Shown: piece by piece, positions 7,517 through 12,210 of the stretch
Numbering within the stretch: position 1 is the first letter of the stretch
How the letters are laid out: each line of letters begins with the position of its first letter
NCBI GenBank assembly: GCA_020853405.1
Contig: JADYYZ010000330.1
Span: 1-12,210, forward strand
DNA from: Acetobacteraceae bacterium
GTDB taxonomy: Bacteria > Pseudomonadota > Alphaproteobacteria > Acetobacterales > Acetobacteraceae
Direction: 5' to 3'
DNA length: 12,210 nt
The notes under the pieces: model-generated
Databases searched by the model: none
Seen by the model: only the letters and a program-made list of their open reading frames with translations
Told to the model about the DNA's origin: nothing
Translations under genes and position numbers: made by a program

Positions 7517-10006
7517 TCACAGCGTGCTGCCCACGTGCCAGATGCCGTCGGCATACTCCCCGATCGCGCGGTCAGACGAGAACCAGGCCATCTGCGCGGT
7601 GTTGGTGATCGCCGCCCGCCACCAGCCGTGCCGATCGCGCCAGCGCGCATCGATGGCGGCCTGCGCGTCGCGAAAGGCATCGAAATCGGCGGCCACCATG
7701 AACCAGTCCGGTCCGCGCAGGTCGGCGACCAGTTCGCGGTAGCGGTCGCGGTCATCGGGCGAGAAGGCGCCGGATTCGATCGCATCCAGCACATCGCCCA
7801 GGCACGGCGAGGCAGCGACCGCAGCCGACCCGCGCCAGCCCTCGGCACGCCGGGCGGCGACCTCGGCGGCGGTCAGGCCGAAGATCTCGATGTTCTCGCG
7901 CCCGACCCGTTCCGCGATCTCGATGTTGGCCCCGTCCAGCGTGCCGATGGTGAGCGCGCCGTTCAGCGCGAGCTTCATGTTGCCGGTGCCCGATGCCTCC
8001 ATGCCGGCGGTGGAGATCTGCTGCGAGAGGTCGGCTGCCGGTACGATCATCTCCGCCAGCGAGACGTTGTAGTTCGGCAGGAACACGAGCTTCAGCCGCT
8101 CGCCCACCAGCGGGTCGGCATTGACCACGCGCGCGATGTCATGGGCGAGCTTGATGATCAGCTTGGCGCGGTGGTAGCTCGCCGCCGCCTTGCCGGCGAT
8201 GATCTTCACCCGCGGCGGCATTGCCGCATCGGGGTTCGCGCGGATGCGCTCGTACAGCGCCACCGCCTCCAGCAGGTTCAGCAGCTGGCGCTTGTATTCG
8301 TGGATGCGCTTGATCTGCACGTCGAACAGCGCATCGGCGTCGATGCCGATGCCCACCCGGTCGCGCACCAGGCGGGCCAGCGCCTGCTTGGCTCCGCGCC
8401 GGGCGGCGGCGAATTTCTGCTGGAAGGCGGCATCGCCGGCCAGCGGCAGCGCCGAGGCCAGCGCCGAGGGGTCATCCATCACCCGCCCGCCGGATGCCTC
8501 GGCAAGCAGCGCCGAAAGCCCCGGGTTGCACTGGAACAGCCAGCGGCGGAAGCTGATGCCGTTGGTGCGGTTGACGATCTTCGCCGGGTCCAGCCGGTGC
8601 AGCTCGCGGAACACGGTTTCGCCCAGCAGGCGCGAATGCAGCGCGGAAACGCCGTTCACGGTGTGCGACCCGACGAACGCCAGGTGGCCCATGCGCACGC
8701 GCCTGCCCTGGTTCTCCTCGATCAGCGACACCGCGCGCACCAGCGCATCGTCGCCGGGATGGTCCGCCCGCACCTGGTCGAGGTGCAGTTTGTTGAGCTG
8801 GTAGATGATCTGCATGTGGCGCGGCAGCAGCCGTTCCAGCAGCGGCACCGGCCAGCTTTCCAGCGCCTCGGGCAGCAGCGTGTGGTTGGTGTAGCTGATG
8901 GTGGCGCGGGCGATGCGCCAGGCTTCCTCGAGCCCGACGCCGTGCAGGTCGACCAGGATGCGGATCAGCTCGGCGACCGCGATCGCGGGATGGGTGTCGT
9001 TGAGCTGGATCGCCATGCGCTCGGGCAGCGAATGCACCGTGCCATAGACCCGAAGGTGGCGGCGCATCAGGTCGGCCAGCGCGGCGGCGCTGAAGAAATA
9101 CTCCTGGCGCAGCCGCAGCTCCTGGCCCTCGGCGGTCTCGTCGCTGGGGTAAAGCAGCTTGCTGATCGCCTCGGCGCGCAACTGGTCGGCCAGCGCGCCG
9201 GCATAGTCGCCGCGGTTGAACGCCTCCAGTTTCAGGGGGTCGGCGGCGCGTGCCGACCACAGGCGCAGCGTGTTCACATGCCGGCCGCGCCAGCCGACCA
9301 CCGGCGTGTCATAGGCGACCGCCTCGACCGTCTCGGCCGGCTTCCAGACCTGCAGCATGCGGCCATCCTCGCCGACGATGCCCTCGACCTGGCCGCCGAA
9401 GCCGATCGGGTGCGCGATCTCGGGCCGGGCGAACTCCCACGGGTTGCCGAAATCCAGCCAGTGCTCGGGGTATTCCTGCTGCCAGCCGTCGCGGATCACC
9501 TGGCGGAACAGCCCGTGGTCATAGCGGATGCCGTAGCCGAAGGCGGGAATACCGAGGCTTGCCAGGCTGTCCATGAAGCAGGCGGCAAGCCGGCCCAGGC
9601 CGCCATTGCCCAGGGCCGCATCGGGCTCGGCGACGCGCACGGCCTCGGCATCGACGCCGAGCTCGGCGAGTGCCGCCGGCACGGCCTGGCCGAGGCCCAG
9701 ATTGAACACGTTCTCGCGCAGCAGCCGGCCGACCAGGAACTCCAGCGACAGGTAGTAGACCTGCCGCGCGCCGTCGCGATAGGTGGCGCGGGTGGCATCG
9801 ACCCAGCGGTCGATCACCTGGTCGCGCACCGCCAGCGCGGTGGCGACGAACCAGTCGCGGTCCCTGGCGCCGATCCGGCTCTTGCCCAGCTGATAGGTCA
9901 GTTTCGCGAGGATCGCGGCAGCGAGTGCCGAGTGGCCTGGCGCGGCCTCGCCCGGCAGCGGGGCCGAGGCGGCGGCGGGCGGCGGCGAGGCAGGGGCGAT
10001 ATCCAC
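7517..10006 (-). CDS. glgP: Glycogen/maltodextrin phosphorylase
   Basis: PLP-dependent GT35 phosphorylase that releases glucose-1-phosphate from glycogen non-reducing ends. The 829 residues fit the family. Visible signatures are YYLSLEFLVGR (~88), GNGGLGRLAACFMDSLA, FGYGIRYDHGLFRQ, LNDTHPAIAVAE, KIIAGKAAASYHRAK, FLPNYNVSLAEMIVPAADLSQQ, and the PLP site EASGTGNMKLALNG with the Schiff-base Lys at 678, followed by IGTLDGANIE. An Ala/Pro-rich stretch of about 25 residues precedes the conserved part and is probably disordered. The start is GTG at 10004-10006. AAGGA (10018-10022) lies 11 bases upstream, a slightly long spacing, and I see no better in-frame start. First gene of the operon in this window, so its leader in 10007-10204 probably carries the operon promoter. 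Degradation and synthesis genes are thus expressed together, and flux is probably set at enzyme level (inference). Confidence 0.96.
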   Translation of the reverse strand: MDIAPASPPPAAASAPLPGEAAPGHSALAAAILAKLTYQLGKSRIGARDRDWFVATALAVRDQVIDRWVDATRATYRDGARQVYYLSLEFLVGRLLRENVFNLGLGQAVPAALAELGVDAEAVRVAEPDAALGNGGLGRLAACFMDSLASLGIPAFGYGIRYDHGLFRQVIRDGWQQEYPEHWLDFGNPWEFARPEIAHPIGFGGQVEGIVGEDGRMLQVWKPAETVEAVAYDTPVVGWRGRHVNTLRLWSARAADPLKLEAFNRGDYAGALADQLRAEAISKLLYPSDETAEGQELRLRQEYFFSAAALADLMRRHLRVYGTVHSLPERMAIQLNDTHPAIAVAELIRILVDLHGVGLEEAWRIARATISYTNHTLLPEALESWPVPLLERLLPRHMQIIYQLNKLHLDQVRADHPGDDALVRAVSLIEENQGRRVRMGHLAFVGSHTVNGVSALHSRLLGETVFRELHRLDPAKIVNRTNGISFRRWLFQCNPGLSALLAEASGGRVMDDPSALASALPLAGDAAFQQKFAAARRGAKQALARLVRDRVGIGIDADALFDVQIKRIHEYKRQLLNLLEAVALYERIRANPDAAMPPRVKIIAGKAAASYHRAKLIIKLAHDIARVVNADPLVGERLKLVFLPNYNVSLAEMIVPAADLSQQISTAGMEASGTGNMKLALNGALTIGTLDGANIEIAERVGRENIEIFGLTAAEVAARRAEGWRGSAAVAASPCLGDVLDAIESGAFSPDDRDRYRELVADLRGPDWFMVAADFDAFRDAQAAIDARWRDRHGWWRAAITNTAQMAWFSSDRAIGEYADGIWHVGSTL

Positions 10007-10204
10007 GTGGCAGCGGATCCTTCTTCGCGGCGCGGCGCGCCGGCATGCGTGCGCGTGCGCGGGGATTGCCTAACCCAGGCGATGCCCGGGCGGCCAGCAC
10101 AAACCGTGCGCGGCCTCGGCGATGGTGCCAGCAGGACGTTGAGCGGTGGTTGCCGCGGCGACCCTTCTGGAGAATGGCCGTCGCCTGCGCCAGACTGGCC
10201 GGCG
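10007..10204. other. Divergent spacer between glgP and the M23 peptidase gene
   Basis: This 198-bp stretch must hold the promoters of both the glycogen operon (leftward) and the peptidase gene (rightward) unless they are elsewhere. I see no convincing -35/-10 pair on either strand. It contains a perfect 18-bp alternating pyrimidine-purine run at 10044-10061, and a small inverted repeat (GCCT, five-base loop, AGGC) near 10068-10080. Both could be chance in such GC-rich DNA. Confidence 0.45.
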
Positions 10205-10666
10205 ATGCGCATCGCGGCCGTCCTGCTGCTGATTGCCGGCCCGCTTGCGGCTGCCGCGGCGTCCCCACCGTTCAGCCCGGCCTGCATCACCTCGCCGTTC
10301 GGCGCCCGCGAGAATGCCGGGCCGCGCGCCTCGACCTTCCATCGGGGCATCGACCTGCCGGCGGCGGCCGGCACCTGGGTGCGCGCGGTGCTTCCGGGCC
10401 GCGTCAGCGCGATCCGGCGGATCGGCGCCACCGGCCTTGCGATCGATGTCACCCACGCCGACGGCAGCATCCTGCGCTACGCGCATCTGGGCCAGGCGGC
10501 GCCGGCGCTGGCGCAGGGCAAGCGCGTGCTGGCGGAAGGCGATGTGCTGGGCCGGGTCGGGCGCAGCGGCATCACCTATGGCACGCACCTGCATCTGGAG
10601 CTGGTGGTCAACGGCGAGCGGATCGACCCCGCGCCGCTGCTGGGCCTTGCGCGCTGCGACCGCTGA
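10205..10666 (+). CDS. Secreted LytM/M23-family metallopeptidase domain protein
   Basis: A 153-residue protein with a signal peptide (MRIAAVLLLIAGPLAAAAA, likely cut near 19-20) followed by a compact M23 domain. The zinc site looks complete: FHRGIDL gives H46 and D50, and THLHLE gives H128 and H130. YAHL (92-95) is also typical, as are ITSPFGAR at the front and GRVGRSGITYGTHLH before the second motif. Family members cleave peptidoglycan cross-links in the periplasm; catalytically dead members activate amidases. Here the ligands are present, so a working endopeptidase is plausible. There is no coiled coil, LysM or SH3 domain. C27 and C151 near the two ends could form a disulfide. The chosen ATG gives a clean signal peptide, but the ribosome binding site is weak. 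The frame is open far upstream only because it runs antisense to glgP. It is divergent from the glycogen operon and no functional link is evident. Confidence 0.85.
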   Translation: MRIAAVLLLIAGPLAAAAASPPFSPACITSPFGARENAGPRASTFHRGIDLPAAAGTWVRAVLPGRVSAIRRIGATGLAIDVTHADGSILRYAHLGQAAPALAQGKRVLAEGDVLGRVGRSGITYGTHLHLELVVNGERIDPAPLLGLARCDR

Positions 10667-10701
10667 TACCACCGCCGCGCGTTCCCCGTTCGTGGCGCGG
10701 C

Positions 10702-10728
10702 CGCACGGCGTGCGCCGGGCGGCCGCCC
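10702..10728. terminator. Inverted repeats in the convergent gap (possible bidirectional termination region)
   Basis: The 65-bp gap between the convergent M23 and transposase-like genes holds a small hairpin (CGCAC, 3-base loop, GTGCG, 10702-10714) and a perfect 12-bp palindrome GGGCGGCCGCCC (10717-10728). No T-run follows on either strand, so a classical intrinsic terminator is not shown. The composition alone makes such palindromes fairly likely. Confidence 0.25.
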
Positions 10729-10731
10729 CCC

Positions 10732-11415
10732 TCATTTCAGCCGCCACTGGTGGCGATTGCCGCACAGCCCGAGGCGCAGCTGGCGCCAGCCCGCCCGCAG
10801 CGTCCGGCTGATGGTGCGGTGCATCGCCTCGCGCGCCGCGCGTTGCGATTGATCCTCCGCCCGGGCGGCACGCACCAGCAGCATGGTGTTCAGTTTCAAC
10901 GCTTTGCCGACCGTGCGGAGGCTCGCTTTCGCCGATTTCGACAAATTCCGGTCGGGCAGCCGCAGCGGGTTCGCCGGCCAGGCATCAATGAGGCCCAGCA
11001 CGTCACGCACCAGTGCCAGCGCCGCGGTGGAGACGATCCTGGCCATGCGGCGGAAGGCCTTGGCGAGCCACCAGGCAAGTGCCCGCAGCGTCGGCGAGCC
11101 GTCGGCGTCGGGGTGGGAGACCTTGACCAGCAGCGGTTCAAGCACGCCCGCGCGTGCCCAGCGGGCGAGGGTGCGGTGCGCGGTGCCGGGCTTGCCCAGT
11201 TCGGGCGGCAGCGCCTTCCACGGGCCGTGGCTGGCGGCGACCCAGAAGATGGCATCCACCGTGCGGCGCAGGTCCCTTGGCGGCCGGCCGGGGCCACGGT
11301 GGGGCATATCGGGGTCGCCATGCGGCAGCCACACCCGCAGTTCTGCCCATTCGCGATCGGTGAGCGGGCGCCAGGGTCGTGGCGTGAGGGTGTGCGGAGG
11401 GAGGGAGACGGGCAT
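10732..11415 (-). CDS. IS5-type transposase N-terminal (DUF4096-like) domain protein lacking a DDE domain
   Basis: 227 residues. The N-terminal ~100 resemble the helix-turn-helix front of IS5-group transposases: PWRPLTDREWAELRVWLP (14-31), GPGRPPRDLRRTVDAIFWV (41-59), GPWKALPPELGK (64-75), HRTLARWARAGVLEPLL (80-96). In a full transposase a DDE RNase-H fold would follow. Here there is instead a basic, probably helical tail with no DDE pattern I can see. It is either a host-adopted DNA-binding protein or a remnant with a drifted C-terminus. The ATG at 11413-11415 is preferred because AGGA lies nine bases upstream and the conserved part begins soon after; a longer in-frame start at 11592 would run over the methyltransferase remnant. 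I found no terminal inverted repeats or target duplication. The gene is convergent to the M23 peptidase gene and divergent from the restriction-modification remnants. Confidence 0.7.
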   Translation of the reverse strand: MPVSLPPHTLTPRPWRPLTDREWAELRVWLPHGDPDMPHRGPGRPPRDLRRTVDAIFWVAASHGPWKALPPELGKPGTAHRTLARWARAGVLEPLLVKVSHPDADGSPTLRALAWWLAKAFRRMARIVSTAALALVRDVLGLIDAWPANPLRLPDRNLSKSAKASLRTVGKALKLNTMLLVRAARAEDQSQRAAREAMHRTISRTLRAGWRQLRLGLCGNRHQWRLK

Positions 11416-11441
11416 CGGGCGGATTCCTGGCGGTGACAGGA

Positions 11442-11448
11442 ATTTATA
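11442..11448 (-). promoter_or_regulatory. Candidate -10 element for the transposase-like gene
   Basis: The minus strand reads TATAAAT here, about 27 bp before the ATG at 11415, in one of the few AT-rich patches of the window. The expected -35 position (~11466-11471) reads TCGCAC, a poor match. Offered as a candidate only. Confidence 0.3.
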
Positions 11449-11507
11449 CCTCAACACGGTCGCCGGTGCGACCCTTCCGGCACGGCACCGATCCGCCGCG
11501 ACGCAGT

Positions 11508-11795
11508 CGCCTCGCCGATTGGGGGTATGCGGTATCCACCGGCCCGCTTGTATGGAACCGCCATGAGTCGCGCCTGCACCAGTCGGCAGCAAAGGGCAGG
11601 GTCCCGGTGGCAGCGGTTGCTGCCTTCCTCCGCACCCAGACCGCCGATCGCGTGTTTCGCTGCATCAATGCCTCCGTCGCGGTGAGTGCTTCCGAACTGG
11701 AAGCCATGCCGATGCCCGCGGCCGACGCGGTGCAGGCCGCGCTCGCCGCATCCGACCCCGAGGCGGCGATCGCGCGCCTTTACGGCGGCGAATGA
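11508..11795 (+). pseudogene. C-terminal remnant of an Eco57I-like adenine DNA methyltransferase with internal deletion
   Basis: Two blocks typical of class I Eco57I-type adenine methyltransferases are joined in one frame. Block one, RLADWGYAVSTGPLVWNRH and the following residues to RVPV (11508-11609), belongs to the central/target-recognition part. Block two, TADRVFRCINASVAVSASEL plus EAMPMP and the YGGE end (about 11610-11792), is the extreme C-terminus. As I remember the family, well over a hundred residues separate them, so an internal deletion at about 11608 is inferred. The SAM-binding and NPPY catalytic motifs are absent; the whole 5' part is gone. The frame upstream (a GTG at 11433) has no family resemblance and overlaps the control region of the transposase-like gene. 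The stop overlaps the next remnant's start as ATGA, keeping the original methyltransferase-then-endonuclease coupling. Without its catalytic core it cannot methylate. Confidence 0.75.
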
Positions 11796-11920
11796 GCCTG
11801 CCGCCGCTGCTTTCCTGGCGGGAGGTGCAGGTACGCCTTCGCGTGATCTTCCCCGAAGGCACGCCGGAAAGGTGGCACGATGGCAGTACCGCCAGCCGGA
11901 AGCTGGCGGCACTCCTGTAA
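11792..11920 (+). pseudogene. N-terminal stub of a BsuBI/PstI-type restriction endonuclease
   Basis: ATG at 11792-11794 overlaps the preceding stop by four bases (ATGA). The 42-codon frame begins MSLPPLLSWREV, then RLRVIFPEGTPER, which resembles the start of BsuBI/PstI-family restriction endonucleases (a remembered family pattern). Intact members continue with a conserved helix region containing REMAA or similar, then the C-terminal PD-(D/E)XK nuclease domain. Here resemblance stops after about residue 27 and the last 15 codons are read from a palindromic element, ending in TAA at 11918-11920. No nuclease motif remains, so it cannot cut DNA. The pairing with an Eco57I-like methyltransferase remnant immediately upstream supports the identification. 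It could alternatively be a chance small frame, but the ATGA overlap and the family-like start argue against that. Confidence 0.62.
11872..11913. repeat. REP-like palindromic element inside the endonuclease stub
   Basis: A 12-bp stem with one mismatch: AGTACCGCCAGC (11885-11896), five-base loop CGGAA, GCTGGCGGCACT (11902-11913); the inner 8 bp pair perfectly. A GTGG tetranucleotide (11872-11875) and the direct repeat TGGCA-CGA-TGGCA lie just before it, the layout of REP sequences mobilised by RAYT (Y1) transposases. It starts exactly where the endonuclease stub stops resembling its family. No second copy was seen in this window, so repeat status is inferred. Confidence 0.5.
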
Positions 11921-12066
11921 CGGGCCACGTATTGCCGGACCCGGCGCGCGCATCGTCGCAGGCGGCGCGATCCCTGTCGTGCGAACAGCGCGTGCTGCCT
12001 GCCCCATGCCGCCGGCCGGTGCGCAAGCGAGGCGGGCGGCGGCCGGCCCCGCGGCGGCGCCGGTCA

Positions 12067-12094
12067 CCTACTCGTTACGTAGGCGAGCCTAGGC
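12067..12094. promoter_or_regulatory. Paired small palindromes upstream of the exported-protein gene
   Basis: CCTAC (12067-12071), a seven-base spacer and GTAGG (12079-12083) form an inverted repeat. It is followed by the perfect palindrome GCCTAGGC (12087-12094). They lie about 60-85 bp before the ATG at 12153, where an operator could sit. No promoter hexamers are convincing. The rest of 11921-12152 shows nothing I recognise. Confidence 0.25.
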
Positions 12095-12137
12095 AGCCGC
12101 GCCCCCCAGCTGTTCCATGCCGCCTTCGGAAAATTCC

Positions 12138-12144
12138 GGGGAGG
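12138..12144 (+). promoter_or_regulatory. Strong ribosome binding site for the right-edge gene
   Basis: GGGGAGG ends eight bases before the ATG at 12153-12155, near-ideal strength and spacing. It fixes the start of the truncated gene at the window edge. Confidence 0.8.
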
Positions 12145-12152
12145 CACCAACG

Positions 12153-12210
12153 ATGCTCCGTCGCCGCACGCTGACGCTGTCCGCACCCGCCGTCCTCGCT
12201 GCACCCATGC
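12153..12210 (+). CDS. Exported protein, N-terminal fragment (runs off the right edge)
   Basis: Only 19 codons are visible, beginning MLRRRTLTLSAPAVLAAPM. A run of three arginines, then a short hydrophobic Ala/Leu-rich stretch, forms a signal sequence; RRRTL could be a twin-arginine signal, although the full consensus is not met. Short signals of this style are common on periplasmic substrate-binding proteins, such as the Bug/TctC receptors abundant in Acetobacteraceae and Burkholderiales. That assignment is only a guess because no mature sequence is in the window. The start is well supported by GGGGAGG eight bases upstream. It follows the decayed restriction-modification remnants after a 232-bp spacer and seems unrelated to them. 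Confidence 0.65.
   Translation, partial: MLRRRTLTLSAPAVLAAPM

Noticed and set aside
5622..7742. Plus-strand 706-codon frame antisense to glgB
   Set aside because: It is a shadow of the branching enzyme gene in GC-rich DNA, with no recognisable motif or ribosome binding site.
7535..10204. Plus-strand frame antisense to glgP that continues in frame into the M23 peptidase
   Set aside because: The glgP-antisense part shows no domain, and the peptidase has its own signal peptide beginning at 10205. The long upstream extension is a composition artefact, not a large fusion.
10667..11500. Terminal inverted repeats bounding an IS around the transposase-like gene
   Set aside because: Comparing the left flank (10667-10731) with the reverse complement of the right flank (11440-11500) gave no match longer than a few bases, so no IS boundaries are called.
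11416..11592. N-terminal extension of the transposase-like protein up to 11592
   Set aside because: The extra 59 residues lie antisense to the methyltransferase remnant and lack family resemblance. The ATG at 11415 has an AGGA and directly precedes the conserved domain.
11921..12152. Search for further pieces of the restriction endonuclease or another small gene
   Set aside because: Short frames here on both strands are low-complexity Arg/Ala/Pro-rich and lack start signals or recognisable nuclease motifs.

Overview
The window is GC-rich (roughly 70% by eye) and gene-dense. Codon third positions are almost all G or C, and start codons include GTG. The gene content and protein styles suggest a high-GC alphaproteobacterium, most likely Rhodospirillales/Acetobacteraceae. 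That placement is inferred from remembered family resemblance, not from a search.

Left four-fifths (1-10006, minus strand): a complete glycogen storage and mobilisation operon, transcribed right to left as glgP, glgB, glgC, glgA, then a very large last gene. Gaps are 41 bp (glgP-glgB) and 7 bp (glgC-glgA). There are overlaps of 14 bp (glgB/glgC) and 8 bp or more (glgA/glgX), so translational coupling is likely. GlgC makes ADP-glucose, GlgA polymerises it and GlgB branches the chains. GlgP phosphorolyses outer chains to glucose-1-phosphate, GlgX removes the limit-dextrin stubs, and a MalQ-type 4-alpha-glucanotransferase recycles the short oligosaccharides released. The main point is that GlgX and MalQ share one uninterrupted reading frame: no in-frame stop occurs from 2588 down to the left edge. 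The last gene is therefore a GlgX-MalQ fusion whose MalQ catalytic part lies outside the window.

Middle (10007-11415): a 198-bp divergent spacer; then on the plus strand a small secreted LytM/M23-type peptidase with all zinc ligands; then, convergent to it, a 227-residue protein with the N-terminal DNA-binding region of IS5-type transposases (DUF4096-like) but no recognisable DDE catalytic domain.

Right end (11416-12210): the wreck of a type II restriction-modification locus. A short frame carries two separated pieces of the C-terminal part of an Eco57I-like adenine methyltransferase joined by an apparent internal deletion. It overlaps by ATGA a 42-codon stub matching the start of a BsuBI/PstI-type restriction endonuclease. 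The stub loses family resemblance where a strong REP-like palindrome begins. After a 232-bp spacer, the first 19 codons of an exported protein, with a strong ribosome binding site and a basic signal sequence, run off the right edge.

I see no tRNA, rRNA or CRISPR array and no convincing intrinsic terminator. The pathway itself is conventional. The points worth a second look are the enzyme fusion, the decayed restriction-modification locus with its palindrome, and the catalytic-domain-less transposase relative.
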